From positions 1 to 64,000 of the forward strand of contig NZ_CALHDW010000002.1 in the NCBI RefSeq assembly GCF_938023125.1: a DNA stretch of 64,000 bases. Direction: 5' to 3'. This DNA is from an uncultured Porphyromonas sp. (GTDB lineage Bacteria; Bacteroidota; Bacteroidia; Bacteroidales; Porphyromonadaceae). Position numbers and translations under genes: made by a program. Below the pieces are notes generated by a model. It worked only from the letters and a program-made list of their open reading frames with translations, was not told the origin of the DNA and searched no databases. This document shows, one piece after another, positions 37,561 through 46,211 of this stretch. How positions within the stretch are numbered: position 1 is the stretch's first letter; the number at the start of each line of letters is the position of its first letter.

Positions 37561-38229
37561 ATGGATGAAAATCTACGACAATTAGCAGAGAGCATACTCA
37601 CAGATCTCACCCAAGATGCTCCGATAGCAAATACCATGCTGAAGGCCAAAGTCTTTGCATCCAAGAAGAATGATAAGGATTTACTGTCTTGGATAGAGCA
37701 TGAATTGAATGGATATGAGGAGAACCTTCCGAAATACAGATTACTTAATGCTGGGGTAAAGGTGGATATACATCGTGGATTCCAAGAAGTACTGGGCTAT
37801 AACTACCCTGTGGGCATGGTAAAAGACGAGAAAGTCAGAGAGCGCTTGTTGCATCTACCTATCCATGGATCAATATCTGAAGTTGAAGAGCTCAGTACGA
37901 AGTCTGGTGAAGGAACCATACACATTGATATACCGATAGAAATATGGTATCATCACATGAGACATTGCATCAACGGCGATATCCAGCGAGCATATCAATT
38001 TGCTACAGTGGCCTCTGTCAAGCAAATCATGGTAAAAATAAAGTCTTTATTGATAGATTATTTCCTCAAAATAGACAAGGGAGAGTCGCTTCCCTTCCTC
38101 TCACTCATAAAAAAAAGAAACGCCAACAATGCAGATAATAGCAGGAATCGTAAACACCGGCTCGGGGAATGTAACAGCAAATGGTGCAACCATAATATCT
38201 GGTGCCAATATCAGCATAAACAAAGATAA
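37561..38229 (+). CDS. AbiTii-domain protein, N-terminal part (frame 1)
   Basis: A 222-residue reading whose first 185 residues match the AbiTii domain of abortive-infection proteins: pairs of helices with MLKAKVFASKKNDKDLLSW and IEHELNGYEENLPKYR. The last 37 residues (Asn/Cys/His/Gln rich) look like out-of-frame sequence after an A8 run at 38,109-38,116. With one A fewer the frame would pass directly into the next reading (38,129-38,467), giving one protein of about 300 residues. It may be a frameshifted gene, a phase-variable gene or a programmed frameshift. It lies between the two copies of the hip-type promoter. Confidence 0.68.
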   Translation: MDENLRQLAESILTDLTQDAPIANTMLKAKVFASKKNDKDLLSWIEHELNGYEENLPKYRLLNAGVKVDIHRGFQEVLGYNYPVGMVKDEKVRERLLHLPIHGSISEVEELSTKSGEGTIHIDIPIEIWYHHMRHCINGDIQRAYQFATVASVKQIMVKIKSLLIDYFLKIDKGESLPFLSLIKKRNANNADNSRNRKHRLGECNSKWCNHNIWCQYQHKQR

Positions 38230-38467
38230 TCTTCCAGAGTTACAACGTATCTTGTCGTGCATTGAAGAAATAATGAAATCTCTTAATTCGGACGACTATA
38301 AAGAGATATCGGAAGAGTTGAAAACTGAAATAGAAAAGGATAGCCCTTCACGGAATATCATCAAAAGAGGGCTTCAAGCCATTAATGGCATAGCATCTGG
38401 CATCGTTTCTGGAGTAATAGCTAATCAGGTCTCGCCACTCGTGACATCGGCAATAGCATTATTATAG
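38129..38467 (+). CDS. AbiTii protein C-terminal part (frame 2) or small separate protein
   Basis: A 112-residue reading that overlaps the AbiTii frame by 101 bases. It begins MQIIAGIVNTGSGNVTANG, a Gly/Asn/Thr-rich stretch, then a helical, charged region (LPELQRILSCIEEIMKSL) and ends in a hydrophobic GIASGIVSGVIANQ segment. Several AbiTii proteins carry a comparable linker and helical tail after the AbiTii domain, so I regard this as the displaced C-terminus of the upstream reading. If it is a separate gene its start is the ATG at 38,129. Confidence 0.55.
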   Translation: MQIIAGIVNTGSGNVTANGATIISGANISINKDNLPELQRILSCIEEIMKSLNSDDYKEISEELKTEIEKDSPSRNIIKRGLQAINGIASGIVSGVIANQVSPLVTSAIALL

Positions 38468-38476
38468 ACTCAAAAG

Positions 38477-38548
38477 AATATCCCCGAAAAGGGGTATAAT
38501 ACATTTATATTCCTTATATTTGCCACTGATAAGGTATATAATGACTTT
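38477..38548 (+). repeat. shared promoter/operator repeat, copy 2 (upstream of hipB)
   Basis: This is the second copy of the 72-bp block, with TATCCCCGAAAAGGGG, the -7 box TATATTTG (38,515-38,522), and CCTTAT (38,512-38,517) inverted with ATAAGG (38,529-38,534). It lies 143 bases before the hipB start and just after the AbiTii reading frames. Confidence 0.85.
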
Positions 38549-38582
38549 CTCGGAGTGAGCCGTGCATAGTGATATGCCTTGA

Positions 38583-38654
38583 ATATGTACCCAAAAGAGA
38601 CAAAATGGGTACATATCCTTGGGACGTGTACCCGAAAACGGCATTTGGGGTACA
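38583..38654 (+). promoter_or_regulatory. two palindromic operators before hipB
   Basis: ATATGTACCCA (38,583-38,593) and TGGGTACATAT (38,606-38,616) form a perfect 11-bp inverted repeat with a 12-base spacer. TGTACCC (38,627-38,633) and GGGTACA (38,648-38,654) form a second with a 14-base spacer. Both share the TGTACCC half-site. HipB proteins bind paired palindromes upstream of their own operon, so these are likely autoregulatory sites. Confidence 0.7.
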
Positions 38655-38690
38655 TATTCGGAATGTGGAACTTCAAGCAAGCGATGTAAG

Positions 38691-38915
38691 ATGCAAGCGA
38701 GGACAATCATAGCGCAGTATGTGAAAGAGATGCGCAAGAAATATAAACTAACACAAGTAGACCTCTCCGAGAAAGCAGGAGTGGGGCTACGCTTTGTGCG
38801 TGAACTAGAGCAAGGCAAGACCACGCTTCGCCTTGATAAGGTCAATAAAGTCTTCGAACTCTTCGGCTCAGAGTGTGGACCTGTACCCATGAAACGAGGA
38901 GGAGATGATGTATGA
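38691..38915 (+). CDS. hipB: HipB-like antitoxin/repressor
   Basis: A 74-residue XRE-type HTH protein: YVKEMRKKYKLTQVDLSEKA and VGLRFVRELEQGKTTLRLDK are the two HTH parts. The ATG at 38,691 is chosen because the earlier in-frame ATG at 38,619 would read through the operator palindromes. HipB represses the hip operon and in classical systems also binds the kinase. Its stop overlaps the start of the HipS-like gene by four bases. It may also bind the copy of the promoter in front of the AbiTii gene. Confidence 0.88.
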   Translation: MQARTIIAQYVKEMRKKYKLTQVDLSEKAGVGLRFVRELEQGKTTLRLDKVNKVFELFGSECGPVPMKRGGDDV

Positions 38916-39247
38916 AGCAGGCTATTGTTTATTGGAAGACGCTCAAGGCAGGCGTTCTTACAGAAAGTGATGAGGGCTATTCCTTTGCTTACGACAAGAA
39001 CTATCTGACTATGCCTGAAGCTCAAGGCATTAGTCTAACGATGCCTTTGCGAGAGGAACCATTCCAAAGCAATACGCTTCATCCATTCTTTGACGGACTT
39101 ATCCCTGAGGGATGGCTGTTAGATATTGCTCAGAAGAATTGGAAGATAGACGCAAGGGATCGAATGGCTTTGCTTCTGGCTTGTTGCCGAGACTGCATTG
39201 GAGCGGTAAGTATCGAACCTCTAAATACGACTGAAGATGACGAATAG
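38912..39247 (+). CDS. hipS: HipS-like protein (HipA N-terminal subdomain as separate gene)
   Basis: A 111-residue protein corresponding to the N-terminal subdomain 1 of HipA: FAYDKNYLTMPEAQGISLTM, then PFFDGLIPEGWLLDIAQKNW and RMALLLACCRDCIGAVSI. In HipBST systems this subdomain is a separate protein, HipS, that counteracts the toxin kinase HipT. It overlaps hipB by four bases and hipT by eleven, so the three are cotranslated. The gene symbol follows the HipBST scheme by analogy. Confidence 0.8.
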   Translation: MKQAIVYWKTLKAGVLTESDEGYSFAYDKNYLTMPEAQGISLTMPLREEPFQSNTLHPFFDGLIPEGWLLDIAQKNWKIDARDRMALLLACCRDCIGAVSIEPLNTTEDDE

Positions 39248-40175
39248 ATGCCTATACTGCTACGAACCTTTGGTTGATGGAGAGATGGATTACCATGCCA
39301 AGTGTTGTCGCAAATTGTTTGGGACGCCCCAAGCTCCTATATTGCCTTATACAAGTAGCGAAGTACGAGAGTTGGCTGACGAGGTTGTTCGTTCGCAAAC
39401 CACAATGACAGGAGTACAACCCAAGCTATCTCTCGACTTTGACCAAATGAGCAATTCGCCCAAGCGATTTACCATCGTGGGCTTGTGGGGACGGTTTATT
39501 CTTAAACCTCAAACAGAGCGTTATTCGCATCTCCCTGAATTGGAGGATGTGTCAATGCACCTTGCAGAGATTGCCAAGATAGAAACAGTTCCTCATGGAC
39601 TGATGCGATTCAGCGATGGCGAACTATGCTATATCACTCGTCGCATAGATCGAACAGGGCAAGGGGAAAAGCTCCCAATGGAAGATATGTGTCAGCTTTC
39701 AGAGCGTTTGACGGAGTATAAATACAAAGGCTCACACGAGCAGATAGCCAAGCTCATCTCCAAGTATAGCTCTGTGCCAAAACTTGATCTTGTCAAGTAC
39801 TGGGAGCAGGTGCTCTTTTCGTGGCTGATAGGTAATGCCGATATGCACCTCAAGAATTACTCGCTCTATGCTCCAGAGGGAAATGAATATCAACTCACTC
39901 CAGCTTACGACCTGCTGTCTACGGCACTTGTTATTCCTGAGGATACAGAAGAACTTGCATTGACCCTCTGTGGCAAAAAGCGCAAACTCACCCGCCAACA
40001 CTTCCTCGAAGCAATGATAGCCTCAGGTCTGGATGAAAAAGTGTGCGACAACATCTTTGCTCGCTTTGGGCGCATCCTCCCCGAATGGGAAGCCTGCATC
40101 CACCAGAGCTTCCTACCGAAGGAGATGCAGAGACAATACATCGAGCTTATTAATCTCAAAATCAACCAAATTTAA
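39237..40175 (+). CDS. hipT: HipT-like Ser/Thr kinase toxin with N-terminal zinc-ribbon-like motif
   Basis: A 312-residue HipA-family kinase without subdomain 1. The N-terminus has C5-x2-C8 and H20-x2-C23, a zinc-ribbon-like pattern common in Bacteroidota members. TMTGVQPKLSLD (57-68) matches the autophosphorylation/ATP loop, with Thr in place of the HipT serines. The catalytic GNADMHLKNY has Asp202 and the metal-binding YD is at 224-225. HipA and HipT phosphorylate aminoacyl-tRNA synthetases (GltX and TrpS in E. coli); the target here is unknown. The next gene starts two bases after the stop. Confidence 0.85.
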   Translation: MTNRCLYCYEPLVDGEMDYHAKCCRKLFGTPQAPILPYTSSEVRELADEVVRSQTTMTGVQPKLSLDFDQMSNSPKRFTIVGLWGRFILKPQTERYSHLPELEDVSMHLAEIAKIETVPHGLMRFSDGELCYITRRIDRTGQGEKLPMEDMCQLSERLTEYKYKGSHEQIAKLISKYSSVPKLDLVKYWEQVLFSWLIGNADMHLKNYSLYAPEGNEYQLTPAYDLLSTALVIPEDTEELALTLCGKKRKLTRQHFLEAMIASGLDEKVCDNIFARFGRILPEWEACIHQSFLPKEMQRQYIELINLKINQI

Positions 40176-40177
40176 GA

Positions 40178-43100
40178 ATGGAAAGGAAATATCCGTCTTG
40201 GGAAGTGTTTAAAGCAAAGTATCCAAGTGAACAGCTTCAACGAGATCGTTTCGAAGACTTAGTTCGTTCTCTATTCTGTGATAGATTTGGACTAAAGTAT
40301 GGCATTTTTCAGTACCGGAATCATGCAGGTAATGAAACACAAACGGTTACTCAAGGTCTAGATGTCATAGGGTTTAATGCAAAGTTCTTCGAGAAGGAAA
40401 TTGATGTAGGCCAAATTATAGGCTCCATTGAAACAGCCCACCAACGACATCCAGAGCAAAATAGGATGATAATATATACTAACATCCCATTTGGTAATCC
40501 TCCTAAAAATAAGGAGAAAACCTCAGCTCAGCAGAAGGTAGAGGAACACGCCTCGTCTGTGGGTATCACTGTTGAGTGGATTATGGACAAGATGATACTC
40601 GACCATGTGATAAAACTAGATTGGGTATATGATTATTTCTTCGCATTGGAATCTCCTTTGGAGCAAATATTAGAGTCCGAAGAATCTAATGCAAAGGCAA
40701 TACTCGCCCCAATTCGTACAGCTCTATCCTTTAATGGAGACGTTATCAAGATTGATTACACTCAGGAGGAAACACGAGTACTGGATGCTATAAAGGAAAG
40801 GAGGCATATTGTCGTCTACGGAGAAGGAGGATGTGGAAAAACAGCCCTATTAAAGTCTATCTACGAAAAGAGAGGTGATTCTATGCCTATTTGCATTAGA
40901 AAAGCACAGGACATAAAGAATATAGGCTTAGATAGGCTATTTAATAGCGACATTGATACTTTTCTTAAAGTCTACAATGACGCCAGTACCAAAGTTATGA
41001 TAATTGATTCTGCCGAAAGGATACAAGGTATAGATGATACGTCTACATTTGAATCATTTATCACAAGGTTAAATGATGCTGGATGGACATTCATATTCAC
41101 AGTACGAAGTGCTTACATGGGAATCCTCCTAGAGGATCTAGGCTTCTCTCACAATATATTTCCCGAAACGATTCAGGTTAGTTCATTAATGAGAGATAAA
41201 TTGATTTCATTAGCCGCTAATCACAACTTTAAACTACCAGAAAATGAAGCCTTTCAGGATAGACTATCTACTCTGTTCTACCTAGATTACTACTTAAGGC
41301 TATATAGTACCCTTAAGAAAGATGATAGTTACTCTAAATTTTCCGAGCGTATTTGGAGAGAAAAAATATCTGGTAAAACAACGGCTAAAGGGCTGGACAT
41401 CAAAAGGGCTCAGACGTTTGTAAAATTTATAGCACACAGAATCTCAGGCGACATCTTCTATCTTAATGATAATCTCTTCGACCCTGAAGTAACTCAGTTG
41501 TTGATTGATGATGAGGTGCTAGCTCGTAATGATTATGGGCTTTTCATTACCCATGATATATATGAAGAATGGGGAATAACTAAAATCATTAGTGATACAT
41601 GGAGAGACAGGACATCTGTAGAACATTTTTTCAACTCTCTAGACAAGTCCTATCTAGTGAGGAAGACATTTAGACAATGGCTTATAGAGAGAATCGAAAC
41701 ATCCACAGAAGATCTTGAGGAGCTATTAAGTAACAGCTTTTCCCCACAAATAGAGTCGCTTTGGAAAGACGAGATACTCATTGGTATTATGAGCTCTTCA
41801 TACGCTACTGCATTTCTAGCCAAACATCAAGAAGTCCTACTGGAGAATGACGCCAAACTATTAAATAGAATTGTATTCCTGTTGCAGCTTGCTTGTAAAC
41901 GTCTGAATAAGGTCATTGAATATAAAGGCAGAGAATACCCTCTATACGTCCCAATGGGAGCAGGCTGGGAGGCTGTGATTTCTGTTTTGTATCAATTGAA
42001 GGACAGAGACATTCCTTTGAAATACAAATTCAAAGTATTGAAAGAGTGGGTAGCAAATAACGATGAAGGTCTGGCCACAAGACAAGCTGGATTACTTGCA
42101 CTTGCAATCTGGGAAACAACAGAATGTGACGATGAGCATATTTATGATGAGAGTCTAGTACAAGACTTATCCGAGATCACTTTTAAATCAGCCAAAGAGA
42201 TAAAGGCGGAGCTCAGTAATCTTATGAAAAAGATAGTAGATAATAAGTGGAACTCATTTGAAGACCCTTATTACGAATGGATCCATTATATCCTCTCAAG
42301 ACCTCTTGATGCTCAGTCGTTAATTAGAGCTATCCCCGAAGATATATTTCCATTGATGGATTTATTCTGGAGGTATAGTAAGCCTAAAAACCGACCCAGA
42401 GGACAGTTAGCGGACTATCTTGACTATTCTCCTTTGGACGAGAATCTATTAGGTCTTAATAAAGAATTAAATTACTCTTATGGTAGTCCATGGGCATGCC
42501 AAACCCCGTTATTTGCTCTTTTAACAACCAATAAATACTGGCAAGCCTTAGATTATATCATCGACTTTACTAATGACCTCGTTGCACGAATATCTAAAGA
42601 TAAGCGTAGAAATGAGCAACTAAACAAGGTGAAAATCTACCTTAGACATGGGAAGTCTAACATACAGTATGGTAATTACTCACTTTGGGGGCTATATCGT
42701 GGAGCTGTTCACATTACCTATCCATATGTTATGCAATCTATGCATATGGCCCTAGAGCGAGTTCTGCTAAACCTTGCTGATGATAAAAAATGCGATGACA
42801 TAGTCAAGGCTTCTTTTGATCGGATCTTAAGTCACTCAAAGTCTGTATCACTAACTGCTATAGTAGCCAGTGTTGTTTTAGCTCACCCTGAGCGATATAG
42901 TGAATATGCCACCAATCTATTCAAAACAATCGAATTATTCCATTGGGACAATATGAGGAGTTTTGATGAGTCCCTATTGGCCTCAACTTATGGTTTATCT
43001 CATGGTCATTATTTGGAGTGGATTATCCAAGAGAGAGCAGAAACTCTTAATCAAGCTTTTAGGAAAAAGAGCTTGGAAGCCCTGTGTGTAGAGTATCAAT

Positions 43101-44758
43101 ACACTAGAAGTAGTAATACCGATGAAGAGGAACACAACAAGCTGATCAAAGAGATACATACGGTGTGCGATAAACACTATAATGACATACAAACGCTCTC
43201 TGATGGTGAAGAAAAGAGGACTAAATTGATACTACTCCACAGACTAGATCGGAGAAAACATAATCCTCAATGCTCCGAAATCAGCGAAGGTATTCTTATA
43301 GATATGAACCCTCAGCTACCTGATGAACTAAAGAGATTTAGTGAAGAATCGAATAATAATTTTAGAGAGCAGACACGTTCTGGGCATCTGTGGATTTGGT
43401 GTTCAAAGAAATTTGATGGGGAAGACGTATCAGTGTATCAACAATATGAAGAAGAACCATTAAAAGCTATTGAAGATGCAAAGAATATACTTGCCCAGAT
43501 TGAGTCAGGGCAACCTTTGCTGCCACTAGACGACTCTATACCTGCTGGTGTTGCTGGAACTATGTTGGTGTTTTATGAACATTTGCTTACAAAGGAAAAC
43601 CTATTATTTTGCAAGCAGGTAGTTGAAGATAGTGTGTCTTCTATACTTAGTTCTAGATATCGAATACAGTTCCCAAATAGTTTAGAAGTATGTGTTCGTG
43701 CTTTGCCTATTCTCATTAGACTATTCACTGAGAATAAACTCAGCTATGTAAATATGCTGGCTTCAGTTCTATGCATTCATGATAATGCTGGAAGAAAGCG
43801 TATCTGTGATTATGCAATCGAAACTATGAGGCTACACAGAGACGAGGAATGGTACAATACGATATTGGCTCATTATATTGCCATTGCTAGTGATCAGAGT
43901 CAAGAGATCACAGGACTCATAACCTTTAGTGGCAATCTAGGAATACATATAAATGCTTTGAGTCTGGAGGTTGCAGAAGTTCTATTTGAGTTATTTCCCT
44001 ACGGAACAGAAGATATTCTGTATAGGCAGTTTATCAACCAACTACTTCCTCGCTTTGCAGGGACCCTTGAGCCTAAAGATTATCATGCCCATTCATTGGA
44101 ATATAAAGAACGGATGTGTTTATATCGTTCTTTGGCATACCACGCACTGCACCTCAAAGAGGAGGATTTAAGAGCGTTCTTAGCTCCATTTATTGAACAT
44201 CTTAATTGCGATCGTAACTGTGCAGATTTTATTCGAGAGCTTGTTAGAGCCGAGATCGCTTTGAAGACTGGGGCTCAGTTTTGGGCAATTTGGCAGTATT
44301 TTTATAACAAGGTATTGGCTAGATGCGTTGATCATCATGGGGAGGTTCTACAGGTATATCTCCTTGCGGATCGCTTGTCTACACCAGAAACGCTAGAATG
44401 GCACAGCTTCGACGACAATAGTCTTTGGCTATATGATAATGCATCACAGGATTGTGGAGATTCTGCTACGACAATGTATTCAATAGCCAGAAATCTCAAC
44501 TATTTTGCTCGTAAATTTGAGAGCAAGGGGATAGAATGGTTATACGCAATGGTGTCAAAATATCCTTCAATAGACCTTCAGGGAAAAGAGTCTGATACCA
44601 TCTTCTATATGGAGAGGTTCATCGGCGAAGTCATACGGAAGAATCGCTCGGAGATAAGAAAAGACAAAAGCAAGAAATCTAAACTGATAACCATTCTGAC
44701 CTTTATGGTTGAGAGGAACTCTGTGCAAGCTTTCATGCTAAGAGACACGATTGCATAG
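40178..44758 (+). CDS. large nuclease-NTPase (Avs/STAND-like) protein in the hip operon
   Basis: A 1,526-residue protein. Residues 1-150 look like a PDDEXK nuclease domain: FEDLVRSLF, then GNETQ and GFNAKFF, where Asn67-Ala68-Lys69 sits at the position of the usual QAK or ExK catalytic motif. Residues 200-330 are a P-loop NTPase with Walker A GEGGCGKT (215-222), Walker B VMIIDSAE (273-280) and a following FIFTVRS strand. The remaining 1,150 residues are helical and repeat-like, as in sensor regions of STAND proteins. This plan resembles antiviral Avs proteins. It starts two bases after hipT, so it belongs to the hip operon. The target sensed is unknown. Confidence 0.72.
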   Translation: MERKYPSWEVFKAKYPSEQLQRDRFEDLVRSLFCDRFGLKYGIFQYRNHAGNETQTVTQGLDVIGFNAKFFEKEIDVGQIIGSIETAHQRHPEQNRMIIYTNIPFGNPPKNKEKTSAQQKVEEHASSVGITVEWIMDKMILDHVIKLDWVYDYFFALESPLEQILESEESNAKAILAPIRTALSFNGDVIKIDYTQEETRVLDAIKERRHIVVYGEGGCGKTALLKSIYEKRGDSMPICIRKAQDIKNIGLDRLFNSDIDTFLKVYNDASTKVMIIDSAERIQGIDDTSTFESFITRLNDAGWTFIFTVRSAYMGILLEDLGFSHNIFPETIQVSSLMRDKLISLAANHNFKLPENEAFQDRLSTLFYLDYYLRLYSTLKKDDSYSKFSERIWREKISGKTTAKGLDIKRAQTFVKFIAHRISGDIFYLNDNLFDPEVTQLLIDDEVLARNDYGLFITHDIYEEWGITKIISDTWRDRTSVEHFFNSLDKSYLVRKTFRQWLIERIETSTEDLEELLSNSFSPQIESLWKDEILIGIMSSSYATAFLAKHQEVLLENDAKLLNRIVFLLQLACKRLNKVIEYKGREYPLYVPMGAGWEAVISVLYQLKDRDIPLKYKFKVLKEWVANNDEGLATRQAGLLALAIWETTECDDEHIYDESLVQDLSEITFKSAKEIKAELSNLMKKIVDNKWNSFEDPYYEWIHYILSRPLDAQSLIRAIPEDIFPLMDLFWRYSKPKNRPRGQLADYLDYSPLDENLLGLNKELNYSYGSPWACQTPLFALLTTNKYWQALDYIIDFTNDLVARISKDKRRNEQLNKVKIYLRHGKSNIQYGNYSLWGLYRGAVHITYPYVMQSMHMALERVLLNLADDKKCDDIVKASFDRILSHSKSVSLTAIVASVVLAHPERYSEYATNLFKTIELFHWDNMRSFDESLLASTYGLSHGHYLEWIIQERAETLNQAFRKKSLEALCVEYQYTRSSNTDEEEHNKLIKEIHTVCDKHYNDIQTLSDGEEKRTKLILLHRLDRRKHNPQCSEISEGILIDMNPQLPDELKRFSEESNNNFREQTRSGHLWIWCSKKFDGEDVSVYQQYEEEPLKAIEDAKNILAQIESGQPLLPLDDSIPAGVAGTMLVFYEHLLTKENLLFCKQVVEDSVSSILSSRYRIQFPNSLEVCVRALPILIRLFTENKLSYVNMLASVLCIHDNAGRKRICDYAIETMRLHRDEEWYNTILAHYIAIASDQSQEITGLITFSGNLGIHINALSLEVAEVLFELFPYGTEDILYRQFINQLLPRFAGTLEPKDYHAHSLEYKERMCLYRSLAYHALHLKEEDLRAFLAPFIEHLNCDRNCADFIRELVRAEIALKTGAQFWAIWQYFYNKVLARCVDHHGEVLQVYLLADRLSTPETLEWHSFDDNSLWLYDNASQDCGDSATTMYSIARNLNYFARKFESKGIEWLYAMVSKYPSIDLQGKESDTIFYMERFIGEVIRKNRSEIRKDKSKKSKLITILTFMVERNSVQAFMLRDTIA

Positions 44759-44792
44759 ATATGATAAACGAGTAGACTTATAGATGTAAAGT

Positions 44793-44856
44793 AGCAAGTG
44801 CATTAGGAACGTTCAAACTAGGGTATCTAGGATCCTGCATTCCTAATGCACTTGCT
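44793..44856. terminator. long perfect inverted repeat at the convergent gene ends
   Basis: AGCAAGTGCATTAGGAA (44,793-44,809) and its exact complement TTCCTAATGCACTTGCT (44,840-44,856) are 17-bp arms with a 30-base loop. It lies between the end of the nuclease-NTPase gene and the end of the minus-strand remnant. It may be a bidirectional terminator; the T-run is weak, so a small repeat element is an alternative. Confidence 0.55.
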
Positions 44857-44880
44857 CTCTATTTCAGCTATATGAACCTA

Positions 44881-45897
44881 TTACAGGCGGCCTGTACTCT
44901 CAAGGTCGGTAATCGAATAAGCCACGAAATAGAGATATAGAGCCACCAGCATACCGACAGTGACTTGTACTTCAGATTCGCTCGCCTCGGGGGCTAGATG
45001 CGACTCTTCGTTGCGCCAAGCGCGTACACGATCGAGATGCTTAGAGAAAGCCTGCCCAACCTCATCGGTACGATACCTCAAGCCCCTAAGACTATCAAAG
45101 GCGAAGATACACTCGGCGAGTCCAGCTGATTTGGTGGGCGTCTTAGGGTTACGAGGCACGTCCTCGCTGTGGATGAGATAGTATAGCTTCTTGAGGAAGG
45201 TCTCGTACTTCGTCAAGAGCGAATTCAAGTATGTGCGCCTATCCATCGCCTCTAGAGCCTCATTGCAGTATAGATTGCCTAGAGCTGTCTTGGTCAGGCC
45301 ATCGACCTCATCAAGCTGAGGGATACTGCTCTCTCTGAGAGCATATGTAGGAGGGAGTCAATGACCTCTCTAAGCGGACGTATCTGCCCAACTAATGGAG
45401 CAAATATCGGCTCGAAGGCTTCGTGTAGTCGCTCCTTGAGTGCCTCCTCGTCATAGACAAAGCTAGAGGTACGAGCACTACGCTCGGCTATAGATGCGCG
45501 AGAGGTCAATGAGGTCACCCGAGGTATCGGTACGCACGAAGTTCGCCAAGATGTCTCGTACATTGTCCGTGAAGCCATCGAGATAAGCTTGGAAGGCTGT
45601 GCCAATTTGATCGGGAGCTCCGAGCAAGAGCTCTAGGGATAGCCCAGAGGTATTGAAGAAGGTGAGCCCATGTTGCTACATCAGACTACGGGGCTTCATG
45701 CGACGCATAGTCTCGGGTTTATCACGCATTGGTTCTAGCTCCTGCATGATGCTGGCACGGTGTAGGTCGAGTACGCAGTCTAGGCGGCGCAAGAGCGTAA
45801 AGGGGAGGATGACATCCTCGACCTCGGCATCGTCGTAGAGGTTGCGGATAATCTCTTTAATATCCCAAATGACATTGGCAAGTTCCTGTTCGGTCAT
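44881..45897 (-). pseudogene. decayed type I restriction-modification locus (hsdM start fused to an hsdR-type end)
   Basis: From 45,897 leftwards the minus strand begins like an HsdM N-terminal domain: MTEQELANVIWDIKEIIRN then VEDVILPFTLLRRLDCVLD. A TAG at 45,676 interrupts it, the same frame goes on with HGLTFFNTSGLSLELLL to about 45,500, then other frames take over. Near 45,350 another frameshift joins LREVIDSL to PPTYALRESS. The last open part (45,246-44,881) ends in a HEPN-like RNEESH motif and resembles the C-terminus of type I restriction subunits in Bacteroidota, an assignment I hold weakly. No methylase catalytic motif remains, so the locus is dead. It still has a promoter box. Confidence 0.7.
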
Positions 45898-45924
45898 ACG
45901 ATGGTTCTAATTCGTTATATAGAA

Positions 45925-45932
45925 CAAAGATA
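45925..45932 (-). promoter_or_regulatory. -7 box of the hsdM remnant
   Basis: The minus strand reads TATCTTTG, 28 bases upstream of the remnant's ATG at 45,897. Confidence 0.5.
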
Positions 45933-46211
45933 AAAAATCTTGAGTGGCTGACATGACCTCGCCTCAGGCTAAGCCTAGCTTCTCAAAATTACGAGCCTAG
46001 GCTTTCCATCCATTCACTCCCGCTCTGAGCCTCAAGTGTGGACTAGGTAGGAAGTGCTATGTGCCTTAGATAGATTGTGAGCTGACTCCTAATCTAGGGG
46101 GGCTCTTCGGATAAGAGTAGGTAGAAATAATTCTAGTGGGCCATACTACGCGGAGATTTAGAGATACCACAAATACAGACCTCTAGCCTAATATATCCCA
46201 AAGCATATCAT

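Noticed and set aside
45294..45605. minus-strand frame within the RM remnant as an independent gene
   Set aside because: Its first residues are an out-of-frame reading of the hsdM-like sequence and it continues into the next fragment after a frameshift, so it is part of the decayed locus.
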